DNA of 64,000 bases from Chloroflexota bacterium (GCA_024232355.1 JAAEPW010000967.1:62001-126000); one strand, 5' to 3'; shown: positions 51,228 through 60,800, counted from the first letter of the stretch. The notes: generated by a model not told the origin, from the sequence alone. Program-made: numbers and translations.

Positions 51228-52811
51228 CTACTGGCTCACATACTCTGCCGCATCACGACGAGCGGCAATAAGTCGATTAAGTGCAAACATGTACGCCTTG
51301 GCGCTGGCTGCGATAATGTCATTATCAGCTCCGTGACCGCTGAATACCCGTCGCTTGGCCCCGTTCACCGGCTTGTCGGCCTGGATGCGAACGGTCACTC
51401 GCCCCACGGCATCAGTCCCTTCGGTCACGGCCTGGATCGAGAACTCTATCAGTTCGTTCGGCTCACCGATGACGCGGTTGATGGCACGGTAGATGGCGTC
51501 CACCGGGCCAGTACCATGGTCAGCGTCACAAAAGACCTGATCATTCGGACCTGCGATGCGGACAGTGGCCGTGGGTATACTGTGGTTACCGCAGCTAACC
51601 TGGATATGCTCCAGATGAAAGGTTTCCTCGAAAAACATCTGCACCTCGTCGGCCACGATCGCCTCCAGGTCGCGGGTGTCCACCGTCTTTTTCTTGTCGG
51701 CCACGCTCAAGAATCGTTGATAGACCTTTTCAAATTGCTCATCGTCCAACGTATAACCCAGTTCCCCCAACCGGTGACGCAGCCCAGCCCGGCCTGATCG
51801 TGCCGACAGGATGATCTCTGAATCGGGCACACCGACGTCGCGAGGATTGATGATCTCGTACGTGGTACGCTCCTTTAGCACACCGTCTTGATGAATGCCG
51901 GATGAATGCGCGAAAGCATTGGCTCCCACGATCGCCTTGTTTGGCTGCACCGGGATACTGGTTAGCTGGCTGACCAACCGACTGATCGGGTAGATGTGTT
52001 GGCTGTTGATGTTGGTCCCCAGGCTAAAGAGATCGCGTCGGGTCTTGATCGCCATCACCACTTCTTCCAGCGAGGTGTTCCCCGCTCGCTCGCCGATACC
52101 ATTGACGGTAACTTCCACTTGTCGCGCGCCGTTACACACGCCAGCCAACGTGTTGGCCGTGGCCATCCCCAAGTCATTGTGGCAGTGGACGGAGATCGTG
52201 GCACAGTGGATGTTGGACACATTCTCCCTGATGCCTCGAATGAGCGCGCCAAACTCCTCAGGCGAAGTGTATCCGGTGGTGTCGGGGATATTGACGACGG
52301 TAGCCCCCGCAGCGATGACAGCTTCCAACACGCGGTAAAGATATTCGGGATTCGCGCGACCAGCATCCTCGGCATAGTATTGTACGTCCTCCACAAACTT
52401 TTTCGCCAGTTTGACCGCCTCCACGCCCATCTCCATCGCGTCGTCGTGGGTGGTGCGAAGCTTGTGCAGAACATGCACGTCAGACACACCCAACCCGGTG
52501 TGAATTCGCGGGCGTGCGGCATCCTTTAACGCCGCCGCCGCCGACTCGATGTCCTTTGGGTTGGCGCGAGTCAGGCCGCAGATGGTGCATCCACGAATCT
52601 CTTGCGAAATACGTGCCACGGCCTTAAAGTCACCGGGAGACGAGATGGGGAATCCAGCTTCGATGACGTCTACCCCCATACTCTCCAAAGCGCGGGCTAT
52701 CTCGATCTTTTCGTCCACGTTGAGCGCCGCCCCTGGCGATTGCTCTCCATCTCGAAGCGTTGTATCAAAAATGATAACGTCGTCTTGAATATTAATGTCA
52801 CTCTCATCCAT
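51228..52811 (-). CDS. leuA: 2-Isopropylmalate synthase
   Basis: 527 residues from ATG 52811. [71 protein letters not shown] and [19 protein letters not shown] form the synthase barrel. [15 protein letters not shown] lies in the linker, and a full C-terminal leucine-sensing domain (about 390-515) is present. It makes isopropylmalate from oxoisovalerate and acetyl-CoA and is probably feedback-inhibited by leucine. It follows ilvC after a 128-bp gap holding an inverted repeat. Confidence 0.96.
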   Translation of the reverse strand: MDESDINIQDDVIIFDTTLRDGEQSPGAALNVDEKIEIARALESMGVDVIEAGFPISSPGDFKAVARISQEIRGCTICGLTRANPKDIESAAAALKDAARPRIHTGLGVSDVHVLHKLRTTHDDAMEMGVEAVKLAKKFVEDVQYYAEDAGRANPEYLYRVLEAVIAAGATVVNIPDTTGYTSPEEFGALIRGIRENVSNIHCATISVHCHNDLGMATANTLAGVCNGARQVEVTVNGIGERAGNTSLEEVVMAIKTRRDLFSLGTNINSQHIYPISRLVSQLTSIPVQPNKAIVGANAFAHSSGIHQDGVLKERTTYEIINPRDVGVPDSEIILSARSGRAGLRHRLGELGYTLDDEQFEKVYQRFLSVADKKKTVDTRDLEAIVADEVQMFFEETFHLEHIQVSCGNHSIPTATVRIAGPNDQVFCDADHGTGPVDAIYRAINRVIGEPNELIEFSIQAVTEGTDAVGRVTVRIQADKPVNGAKRRVFSGHGADNDIIAASAKAYMFALNRLIAARRDAAEYVSQ

Positions 52812-52842
52812 AGTTCCCCCTTTTGTTTGAAATGTAATCTCT

Positions 52843-52915
52843 GCCACGAATTTCACGAATTCACACGAATGTGAGCAAAGTGGCGAAATTAGTGAAAATT
52901 CGTGTCATTCGTGGC
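52843..52915. repeat. Intergenic inverted repeat GCCACGAAT...ATTCGTGGC
   Basis: GCCACGAATTTCACGAATTC... on the left is mirrored by GAAAATTCGTGTCATTCGTGGC-like sequence on the right. It fills the ilvC-leuA gap. Same design as 44612-44683 with different base words. Confidence 0.65.
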
Positions 52916-52939
52916 GAAAAATCAGTCAGATAGCTATTC

Positions 52940-53995
52940 TTACTTTTCCCACTTTTCCGGTCGCAATGAACGAACTGCTGCGCCGGCTTGCCACATTTCC
53001 GATTCTCGCATTTCACGCAGTTCAGCGTCCAATTTCTCTTTATAGTCGGATGCGCTGTTGGCCGCGATGACAATGCGTGTTTCCTCGCCAGAAACGACGC
53101 TCTCGTAAAGTTCGTCAAAGACCGGCTCGACAGCCCCACGGAACTTGTGTCGCCAGTCAAGCGCGCCACGCCGTGCTGTCGCGCTGCAATTCTCGTACAT
53201 CCAATCCATACCGTTCGCACCAACCAACCGGATCAAGCTCTGCGTCAATTCCTCGACGGTTTCGTTGAATGCCTCGCTGGGGGTGTGACCGTTCTTGCGC
53301 AGTACATTGTACTGGGCCTCCATGACACCGGCCAGCGCGCCCATCAACACACCTCTTTCCCCTGTGAGATCGCTGTGTACCTCGTTCTTGAACGTGGTGG
53401 GAAAGAGGTACCCGGAACCGATAGCGATACCGGTAGCAAGAGCCCGCTCTCTGGCGCGGCCCGTGTAATCCTGCTCCACGGCGTAGCTCGAGTTGATGCC
53501 GCTGCCATCGAGGAAATTGGCCCGCACGCTGGCCCCCGATCCCTTGGGCGCAACCATGATCACGTCCACAAACTCTGGGGGAACGATGCCCGTTTGATCA
53601 TTGTACACGACGCCAAAGCCGTGTGAAAAGTAGAGCGCGTCCCCCTCTTTCAAGCGCGACTCGATCTGGGGCCACAGCGCCACCTGGGCTGCATCAGAGA
53701 CCAAGTACTGAATGATGGTAGCTTTTTCCACAGCCTCATCAAAGGGAAAAAGCGTCTTGCCAGGCTCCCAACCATCGTTCACGGCCTTGTCCCAAGAGTG
53801 CTCGCGCCTCGGCGATCCGCCCACAATGACGTTGACGCCGTTCTCCCTCATATTCAGTGCCTGGGCCGGGCCTTGCACGCCATACCCCAAAACCGCGACG
53901 ACTTCATCCTTTAGAACCTCGCGTGCCTTTTCCAGCGAGAACTCGTCGCGTGTAACAACCTCTTCGACCGTTCCCCCAAAATCGATTTTTGCCAT
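52940..53995 (-). CDS. ilvC: Ketol-acid reductoisomerase, fungal/Bacteroidota-like type
   Basis: 351 residues from ATG 53995 (GGAG 8 bases upstream). NADP-binding VAVLGYGVQGPAQALNMREN has Val where most enzymes have Ser. Then IVGGSPRREHSWDKAVNDG, LYFSHGFGVVYNDQTGIVPP, VAPKGSGASVRANFLDGSGI, GERGVLMGALAGVMEAQYNV, the metal/substrate region NETVEELTQSLIRLVGANGM and TARRGALDWRHKF. The wording follows yeast Ilv5 and Bacteroidota enzymes more than typical class I bacterial ones. It makes dihydroxy-isovalerate for the IlvD step. Its ATG is 2 bases after the ilvN stop. Confidence 0.94.
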   Translation of the reverse strand: MAKIDFGGTVEEVVTRDEFSLEKAREVLKDEVVAVLGYGVQGPAQALNMRENGVNVIVGGSPRREHSWDKAVNDGWEPGKTLFPFDEAVEKATIIQYLVSDAAQVALWPQIESRLKEGDALYFSHGFGVVYNDQTGIVPPEFVDVIMVAPKGSGASVRANFLDGSGINSSYAVEQDYTGRARERALATGIAIGSGYLFPTTFKNEVHSDLTGERGVLMGALAGVMEAQYNVLRKNGHTPSEAFNETVEELTQSLIRLVGANGMDWMYENCSATARRGALDWRHKFRGAVEPVFDELYESVVSGEETRIVIAANSASDYKEKLDAELREMRESEMWQAGAAVRSLRPEKWEK

Positions 53996-53997
53996 TC

Positions 53998-54519
53998 TCA
54001 ATTCTCCTTGTACATGTATGGTTTGTGGCCGTTTCCATTGTCGTTACCGCCACGCACCATAGCCACTCGTCCGGTGCGCACCATTTCTACAACGCCAAAG
54101 GGTCCGAGTATGTCGACCAAGCCTTCGACCTTTTCCTCGGTGCCGGTGACTTCTATCATCAATGTGTCCAGGCTTACGTCCACCACCCGTGCACGAAAAG
54201 TGTCCACGATCTGCAACACCTGCGACCGGTTGTGGCTATCCGCCTGCACTCGGATGAGGGCCAGATCGCGCACCACTGACGATTGCTCGGTCACGTCGTC
54301 AACCTGGATAACGTTGACCAGCTTGTAAAGGTTCTGAGCGACCTTTTGCACATCGGTGCGGTCGCTGTCCACGACGATGGTCATACGGGAGATGCCGGGG
54401 CGCTCCGTATGACCGACGGTAAGACTCTCGATGTTAAAGGCCCGCCGCCGAAAGAGGCTGGACACTCGGTTGAGCACACCAGGCTTGTCTTCAACTAGGG
54501 CAATAAGTGTACGGTTCAT
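53998..54519 (-). CDS. ilvN: Acetolactate synthase regulatory small subunit
   Basis: 173 residues from ATG 54519, 7 bases after AAGGAGG; an ATG two codons earlier is too close to it. The N-terminal ACT domain LIALVEDKPGVLNRVSSLFR then RRAFNIESLTVGHTERPGIS is standard. The C-terminal half continues to VEMVRTGRVAMVRG. It confers valine feedback control on IlvB, encoded just upstream. Confidence 0.95.
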   Translation of the reverse strand: MNRTLIALVEDKPGVLNRVSSLFRRRAFNIESLTVGHTERPGISRMTIVVDSDRTDVQKVAQNLYKLVNVIQVDDVTEQSSVVRDLALIRVQADSHNRSQVLQIVDTFRARVVDVSLDTLMIEVTGTEEKVEGLVDILGPFGVVEMVRTGRVAMVRGGNDNGNGHKPYMYKEN

Positions 54520-54539
54520 TTTCATCCCTCCTTAATTTG

Positions 54540-56252
54540 TTACCAAGCTTTAACAGTTAGCGCGGGGCGGCGAATCATCTCGTGCAGCGCTGCACCGGCT
54601 GGAACCATCGGGTAAACGTTGGCATCTTGGCCCTCTTGGACAATCTGGAACTCGATAAAGGCAGGGCCAGAGTGACTGCGTGCCTCTGCGATAGCTTGAC
54701 AAGCTTCGTTCTTGTTGGTAGCCTGCCAACTACGAATGCCATATGCCTCCACCAGTTTGACGAAATCTGGATTTTGCAATTGTGTTGCTTCATACCGTTG
54801 ATCATAAAACATCTCTTGCCACTGGCGCACCATCCCCAAGCATCCATTATTGGAGAGCGCGATTCGCAAAGGCAATTGCTCCTGGACCACCGTGGCCAAG
54901 TCGTGAATCGTCATCTGAAAACCGCCATCTCCCACGATGGCCCAGACTTCTTTGTCAGGCTGAGCAATCTGCGCACCAATCGCCGCCGGTAACCCAAATC
55001 CCATCGTGCCCTGCCCTCCCGACGTGATCAAGGGGTTGGGCTGATCGTGGTGGTAGTATTGGGCTGCCCACATCTGGTGTTGACCAACATCAGTGACCAT
55101 AATCGCCTCGCCCCGTGTCGCCTCCCAGATGGCGTTGATAAAGTGGGGGGCCACAAGGTGACCGTTCTCAGACTGGTAAACGATGTCTCTCAACTGACTT
55201 TCTCTACGCCAGCGACCGATCTGCTCCAACCACGATGGGTGAGTGGTCGGATCTGTCAGGGGCAAGAGTTGTTCCAGCACATGGCGCAGATCCCCCAGGA
55301 TCGGCACGTCCACCGGCACAACCTTGTTCAATTCAGCGGGGTCCATGTCCACGTGGACCTTGTGAGCTTGGGGGGCAAAAGTCTCCAGCGTTCCCGTCAC
55401 CCGGTCGTCAAAGCGCATACCAAAAGCCAACAAAAGGTCCGCCTCCTGGATTGCCTGGTTAACGTGCGCCTCGCCGTGCATCCCCATCAACCCCAGAGAT
55501 AGAGGGTGCGACTCGGGGAATCCTCCCTTGCCCAACAGTGTAATGGCGACGGGCGTCTCGGTCTCTTCAACAAAAGTTCGCAACACATCCATCGCGCCCG
55601 ACATCAGGACGCCCTGCCCGGCGAGGATGACGGGCCGCTGGGCGCTGTTGATCATCTCGGCAGCCTGGCGCACGGCTTTGGGATCGCCATATTTAACAAC
55701 AGGCCGGTATCCGGGCAGCCGCACTCCTTTCTCAGGCGGCACAAAGTCGGTCTCTGCTTTTTGAACGTCTTTGGGCAGGTCGATCAGCACTGGCCCAGGC
55801 CGTCCACTGCGAGCAATGTAAAAGGCCTCGTGGATGATGTAGGCTAGATCGTTCACGTCAGTGACCACATAATTGTGCTTGGTAATGGGCAACGTAATCC
55901 CCGTAATATCGATCTCTTGGAACGCATCGGACCCGATCAAGGAACTGGCTACCTGGCCCGTAATACAGACCATCGGCGACGAATCCATCATTGCCGTGGC
56001 GATGCCCGTAACCAAGTTGGTCGCTCCCGGCCCCGAGGTAGACATGGCCACTCCCACTTTCCCAGAAGCTCGCGCGTACCCGTCGGCGGCGTGCGCCGCG
56101 CACTGCTCGTGGCGAACGAGGATGTGGCGAACGTCGTACTCTTCGCGGGGATGGTAGGTGTGCATAATGGCGCCCCCGGGAATCCCAAAGACGACCTCTA
56201 CACCCTCTCGCTCCAACATCTCCCAAACTATTTGTGCGCCTGTCCTTTTCAT
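54540..56252 (-). CDS. ilvB: Acetolactate synthase catalytic subunit
   Basis: 570 residues from ATG 56252 (AAAAGGAGGG upstream). VVFGIPGGAIMHTYHPREEY and HILVRHEQCAAHAADGYARA (catalytic Glu in RHEQ), STSGPGATNLVTGIATAMMD, SDAFQEIDITGITLPITKHN, and the ThDP motif GDGGFQMTIHDLATVVQE with LSNNGCLGMVRQWQEMFYD. It condenses pyruvate, or pyruvate with oxobutanoate. First enzyme gene of the cluster, about 475 bases downstream of the promoter, behind two attenuators. Confidence 0.96.
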   Translation of the reverse strand: MKRTGAQIVWEMLEREGVEVVFGIPGGAIMHTYHPREEYDVRHILVRHEQCAAHAADGYARASGKVGVAMSTSGPGATNLVTGIATAMMDSSPMVCITGQVASSLIGSDAFQEIDITGITLPITKHNYVVTDVNDLAYIIHEAFYIARSGRPGPVLIDLPKDVQKAETDFVPPEKGVRLPGYRPVVKYGDPKAVRQAAEMINSAQRPVILAGQGVLMSGAMDVLRTFVEETETPVAITLLGKGGFPESHPLSLGLMGMHGEAHVNQAIQEADLLLAFGMRFDDRVTGTLETFAPQAHKVHVDMDPAELNKVVPVDVPILGDLRHVLEQLLPLTDPTTHPSWLEQIGRWRRESQLRDIVYQSENGHLVAPHFINAIWEATRGEAIMVTDVGQHQMWAAQYYHHDQPNPLITSGGQGTMGFGLPAAIGAQIAQPDKEVWAIVGDGGFQMTIHDLATVVQEQLPLRIALSNNGCLGMVRQWQEMFYDQRYEATQLQNPDFVKLVEAYGIRSWQATNKNEACQAIAEARSHSGPAFIEFQIVQEGQDANVYPMVPAGAALHEMIRRPALTVKAW

Positions 56253-56298
56253 TTTTTCCCTCCTTTTACAATTGCTGAACGATTTCAAACGGATAAAG

Positions 56299-56322
56299 AA
56301 AAAAGCCACCCAGTTGGGTGGC
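56299..56322 (-). terminator. Attenuator terminator 2, just before ilvB
   Basis: Minus strand GCCACCC-AACT-GGGTGGC followed by TTTTTT (56304-56299), ending 46 bases before the ilvB start. The CCACCCAAC half (56321-56313) can instead pair with GTTGGGATGG (56376-56367) in the last codons of leader peptide 2. Confidence 0.9.
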
Positions 56323-56357
56323 TTTTGCTTGCCTTTGGTTTCACCTGTGTGCTCGAC

Positions 56358-56483
56358 TCACCGGTACCATCCCAACCGCCCGTTGCCCCTGCTAAGCAGG
56401 AGCACAATAATAACGATAATAATAACCAAGCCTAGTATTTGGCTGGTTTCGGTGATTTGTTGATAAAGGTGATACGAATCCAC
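56358..56483 (-). CDS. Ile/Val/Leu-rich leader peptide 2 of the ilv operon
   Basis: 41 residues from GTG 56483, with AGGAAA 7 bases upstream; in-frame codons continue upstream, so the start is inferred. The run ILGLVIIIVIIVLLL is 14 of 15 branched-chain residues, all in one block. It is followed by SRGNGRLGWYR and TGA at 56358-56360. The final codons contain the antiterminator strand for terminator 2. A ribosome stalling in the run would leave that strand free, and one reaching the stop would cover it. This is the classic design of amino-acid attenuation. Confidence 0.8.
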   Translation of the reverse strand: MDSYHLYQQITETSQILGLVIIIVIIVLLLSRGNGRLGWYR

Positions 56484-56527
56484 TAGATTATTTCCTGTCG
56501 ATCTGTCTGATGTTGAAAACTCGATAC

Positions 56528-56559
56528 AAAAATTTAGAGCCACCCCGTTGGGTGGCTCT
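56528..56559 (-). terminator. Attenuator terminator 1
   Basis: Minus strand AGAGCCACCC-AACG-GGGTGGCTCT, then AAATTTTTG. Its CCCAACGG part (56552-56545) is exactly complementary to CCGTTGGG (56597-56590), which begins one base after the stop of leader peptide 1. The hairpin core is nearly the same as terminator 2. Confidence 0.85.
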
Positions 56560-56598
56560 GGTTTGCGCTAGATTGGCGGCTACCACTTGCCCAACGGA

Positions 56599-56676
56599 TT
56601 AGGATTCCTCCCTAATAACAATAAGGGCCAGAATCAAGTTGGACAAGATAATTGCGGATTTGTGAAACGTTTTCAT
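56599..56676 (-). CDS. Ile/Leu/Val-rich leader peptide 1 of the ilv operon
   Basis: 25 residues from ATG 56676 with AAGG 10 bases upstream: MKTFHKSAIILSNLILALIV then IREES and TAA. Ten of fourteen residues from Ile9 to Leu/Val/Ile21 are branched-chain (Ile, Leu or Val). The stop codon is one base before the antiterminator strand of terminator 1, so a ribosome at the stop would mask it. This is a second, independent leader upstream of leader peptide 2. Confidence 0.75.
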   Translation of the reverse strand: MKTFHKSAIILSNLILALIVIREES

Positions 56677-56732
56677 TGTTGAAAAACCTTACTTGGGATT
56701 GGGAATTTTATCCTTAACCTCAATTAGGCGCG

Positions 56733-56760
56733 ATTATATACCAGTTCCTAGATTTGTCAA
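56733..56760 (-). promoter_or_regulatory. Consensus promoter of the ilv-leu cluster
   Basis: Minus strand TTGACA (56760-56755), a 16-bp spacer, TATAAT (56738-56733). Both boxes match the sigma-70 consensus fully. Transcripts would begin near 56726 and include both leader peptides. Confidence 0.85.
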
Positions 56761-56831
56761 ACAAGAGAAAAGGCCAGTTGGGTTTTGACGCTTGAGACCT
56801 TTGTGATATTAAACCAGGTTTCTGCTCATCC

Positions 56832-56860
56832 TTGCCGAAAATACTCTATTCTGGTATCAT
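56832..56860 (+). promoter_or_regulatory. Promoter of the prenyltransferase gene
   Basis: TTGCCG (56832-56837), 17-bp spacer, TATCAT (56855-56860), 46 bp before the GTG at 56907. It is divergent from the ilv promoter. Confidence 0.55.
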
Positions 56861-56906
56861 CTTTTTGTTGTCATTACCCAACTGACCATTCACACGGAGA
56901 CCCAAA

Positions 56907-57779
56907 GTGATTATTGGTTTAATTAAAACTATGCGACCCAAACAGTGGACAAAGAACATTGTCGTCTTTGCTCCTCTGATCTTTGATGTCAAATTATTTG
57001 ACTTGCACTATCTGGCCCAAACCATAGCCGGATTTATGCTGCTGTGCCTGATATCGGGGACAGTCTACACCATCAACGATCTGGTTGACATCGAACAGGA
57101 CCGTCAGCACCCGAAAAAACGGAATCGCCCCCTCGCCAGCGGGCAAGTGAGTACCAGTGCAGCCACCGTTGCCGCGATCGCTATGCCCCTCGTCGGGCTG
57201 CCGTTAGGCTTTGTGCTCCACCCGCTCTTGGGAACCATTCTCACTCTTTATCTACTGAGTCAATTGGCATACTCCTTCTGGCTCAAGCACATTGTCATTA
57301 TTGACGTAATGCTCATCGCATCTGGTTTTGTGTTGCGCGTGGCAGCCGGTGTACCTCTAGTAGATGCAGAACGCTTTTCTCCCTGGCTCTACATCTGCAT
57401 GACACTAGTCGCACTGATATTTGGTTTTGGCAAACGCCGCCACGAGTTGGTGCTGCTGCAGGAGAATGCAAACGCGCACCGCAGAATCCTCCAAGAATAC
57501 AATCTATCATTGCTCGATCACATCATCAGCATTGTAACCGCATCAACTTTGCTGGCATACGCACTCTACACCTTTTCGGCTGAGGGCTTGCCTTCTAACC
57601 ACACAATGATGTTGACCATCCCCTTTGTTCTATACGCCATCTTTCGTTACCTCTATTTGATCCACGTCAAAAAAATGGGCGGCGAACCCGAAGAGATCGT
57701 ACTCTCTGATCGTCCATTACAAGCCACGTTTGCTCTCTGGGCGTTAAGCGTCATCATCATAATGTACGTTCTGCGATAA
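56907..57779 (+). CDS. UbiA-family prenyltransferase, decaprenyl-phosphate phosphoribosyltransferase-like
   Basis: 290 residues from GTG 56907 (GGAG upstream). MRPKQWTKNIVVFAPLIFD, the first Asp-rich motif NDLVDIEQDRQHPKKRNRPL, and GFGKRRHELVLL in the second half match the UbiA subgroup that adds phosphoribose to polyprenyl phosphate. Eight or nine membrane helices are predicted by eye. It could supply a lipid-linked pentose for cell-envelope glycans. Stops 38 bp before the sensor kinase gene. Confidence 0.82.
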   Translation: MIIGLIKTMRPKQWTKNIVVFAPLIFDVKLFDLHYLAQTIAGFMLLCLISGTVYTINDLVDIEQDRQHPKKRNRPLASGQVSTSAATVAAIAMPLVGLPLGFVLHPLLGTILTLYLLSQLAYSFWLKHIVIIDVMLIASGFVLRVAAGVPLVDAERFSPWLYICMTLVALIFGFGKRRHELVLLQENANAHRRILQEYNLSLLDHIISIVTASTLLAYALYTFSAEGLPSNHTMMLTIPFVLYAIFRYLYLIHVKKMGGEPEEIVLSDRPLQATFALWALSVIIIMYVLR

Positions 57780-57783
57780 AGGC

Positions 57784-57808
57784 GTTGTTCAGAAGTAACG
57801 TTAGGAGG
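57784..57808 (+). promoter_or_regulatory. 5'-UTR hairpin before the sensor kinase ribosome binding site
   Basis: GTTGTT-CAGA-AGTAAC then GTTAGGAGG; 21 of 25 bases match 23289-23313. The two stem differences turn G-C and U-A pairs into G-U and U-G pairs, so the fold is kept. Confidence 0.5.
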
Positions 57809-57817
57809 TTGGAACCA

Positions 57818-60800
57818 GTGCACGAGAGCACTATTCTCATCACAGATGACGAACTCGCCAGTCGCACGCTATTGAAAATGCTCTTGTCCAGAGAGGGCTA
57901 CAACCTCGCCTTTGCCAGCAATGGCGCAGAGGCTATAGCAAAGGCAACGGAAGCCCCTCCTGATCTGATCCTGTTGGACATTATGATGCCAGGTATGGAT
58001 GGATTCGAGGTCTGTCGCCGTCTGCGCGCCGACCCACTCTTATCCACAGTGCCCATCGTCATAGTTACCGCGCTAGACGACCGCAACTCGCGCTCAAAAG
58101 GCATTGAGGCCGGAGCGGATGGTTTTGTCTCCAAACCCTTTGACCACATCGAGTTACAAGAACGCGTGCGGACCATTGTCCGACTCAACCGCTATCGCCT
58201 ACTCAGGGAGCGAGCCAAGTTTGAGCAACTCGTTGAGCTTTCTCCAAACGGCATCGTAATTGTCAACACCAACGGGCTAATCGACCTGGCAAATCCAACC
58301 ATACTCCAGATGCTAGGTGCGAAAAAACAAGACCTCGTCATCGGAAAAAATATATTGACCTTTGTTATACCAGAACAAGTCGAGTATTGCTCCACATTCC
58401 TACACGACACAATTACGGGAACAATCCAATCTGCAAAAACCGAAACTTGGCTCGTTCGTTTGAATGGCGAACACTTTCCCGTCGAAATCAGTGCCGGACA
58501 CATGGTATGGAATGGCGAATTAGCCGCGCAAATCACCGTCACCGACATCACCGAACGTAAACGGGCAGAAGAATCACTACGTCGGTATGCCAACGAGCAG
58601 TCCGTATTGTACGCCGTCGCGTCGGTGGCTACCACCTTACTGACTCCAAAAAAATTACTCTCTGCCGTCCTTGACGCAGTACTCCCTACCCTAGACACAG
58701 ACATCGGCTGGGCAACGCTATCTAGTTCTACGTCGGACGAACCGCCTTACATCGTTGCCTGGTGCGGTGTCTCCAAGTCATTTTTAGAGGCTTGGAAAAC
58801 CGCCTCGCTATACTCATGTCCACTCTGCACTTCCCATCCGATCGATGAAAACACGCATGTAAAGCTAACCCCTATCGTCAAGTGTCCCCACGTGCCAACC
58901 GAGACACTGACCAGCGTGGATCTCGACAACTATGTATGCGTCCCATTGCACGCAGGTGACCGAATATTGGGTGCTTTGAATGTTGCATGGTCCACACCCC
59001 GTCCGCATCCCCAAGCCGATTACGACTTGTTGATGACTATTGGCCAGCAAGTCGGGCTAGCATTGCAGAACACACAACTCTACCAGGCTGCTCGCCAGGT
59101 AGATCAATTGCAAGTACTCAACGAGTTGGATCAAGCACTGGCTGCTACCCTGGATCCTGAAAAAGCAGCCGAAATCACCCTGCAACACATCGCTGCGGCC
59201 CTGGATATGCCTATAGGCACATTATTCATCCTCCCTCCACAACTCAACACACACTTCACACAAATGGATACGCAAGAATTATGGATAGATCCACAAAAAG
59301 TACAACCAGTCTCGCAAAAAGTGTTAATGGTTCCGCAGGAAATGCGGACTTTTAGCCTAGAACAAGGTTGGATAGAGATCACAACATCTGAAGAAACCAC
59401 GCAGCGCTTACAAAACCTCTTGGAACAAACGTCAAAGGGGCAAAATCCCATCCTACTTGCCAGCAACGAGTTGGCCAAAGAATGGACCCCCTACAACTTG
59501 GCCATTCCCATCTGGATTGACCAAGATCTGACAGCAATACTGACACTGGGCGGACGAGCAGCCAACCGACCACTAACAGACGAGGATCTAGCACTAACTC
59601 AAGCGGCAGCGAGCCATGCGGGTCAAGCGATTCAAAACGCGCGACTCTACCAGGCCAGCCAGCAGCAATCTGACCGCCTATCCACCCTGCACGCGATCAG
59701 TACCGCCACCGTCTCATCATTGGAATTGGACACAGTATTGCACAAAGTGCTGGAACTGACCTGCCAAGCACTGAACGCAACCGCCGGTTCAGTCTTGATG
59801 AGCGATCCAGACACAGGAAAAATGATATTTGTACTCACGCTTCCAGAAGAGATGTCAGCTCTGCACAGTCATCAACTGTTACCGGGACAAGGCATCGCCG
59901 GTTGGGTGGCGCAACACGGTCGAGCGGTACGGGTGAACGATGTAAACCACGATACGCGCTGGTACGACGGCATGGATCAGATCACTGGCCTCGAAACACG
60001 CTCTGTATTATGTGCGCCTATGAAACATTACGAAAAGATCACCGGCGTCATAGAGATCGTCAACAAGCGCGACGGTCAATTTACCAAAGAGGACCTAAGC
60101 CTGTTGGAGGCAATCTCTTTTATCGCTGCAACCGCCCTAGAGAATGCACGACTCTACACAACCACACGGTCGCGCGCTGCCGAGTTGGCACGGCTAAACG
60201 AAGTGGGGCTGGCCCTGACATCTACGTTGGACTTTTCCACAGTGGTCCACGCTGCCCTGTCTCAAATTCAACGCCTTTTCCAAGCCGAACACGTTTCGCT
60301 GCTCCAACCTGATCCACAAACCGATGAACTGTGCTTTGTTCAAGCCATGGTCGGAAGAACACCGGTCGAAATTCCAGTACGCCTGCCACCAGGCAAAGGA
60401 ATCGCAGGTTGGGCACTGGAACAACGCCAGCCAGTATTGGTTGACGATGCGCGAACCGATCCACGATCTCTAGAATGGATACACCCATACATCGGCACCC
60501 AGGTAGGCGGTCTGATGGCTGTCCCATTGCTGGCACGAGAACAAGACATCGGTGTTATTGAGGTATCCAGCAATGAACCCGGTGCCTATACAAACAATGA
60601 ACTACGAACCCTACAAGCCGTTGCATCCACGCTATCGATGGCGCTGGAGAACGCTGGTCTCTACGACGAGCTAAAGACGCTACTGCACGAACGCGAGCAG
60701 GCTCAGGCACAACTGATCCACGCCGAGAAAATGACTGCTCTCGGTCGCCTGACCGCCTCCATCGCTCACGAGATCAACAACCCACTTCAGGCAATGCAAA

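Noticed and set aside
50489..51797. Plus-strand frames (about 190-260 codons) opposite leuC and leuA.
   Set aside because: Antisense to highly conserved enzyme genes; their products match nothing and have no ribosome binding sites.
56299..56700. T-box riboswitch upstream of ilvB; GGGATGGTACCGG near 56365-56375 resembles the T-box sequence.
   Set aside because: The 14-base T-box core is interrupted, no specifier stem was found, and two leader ORFs with branched-chain codon runs explain the hairpins better. It remains the main alternative to test with the T-box covariance model.
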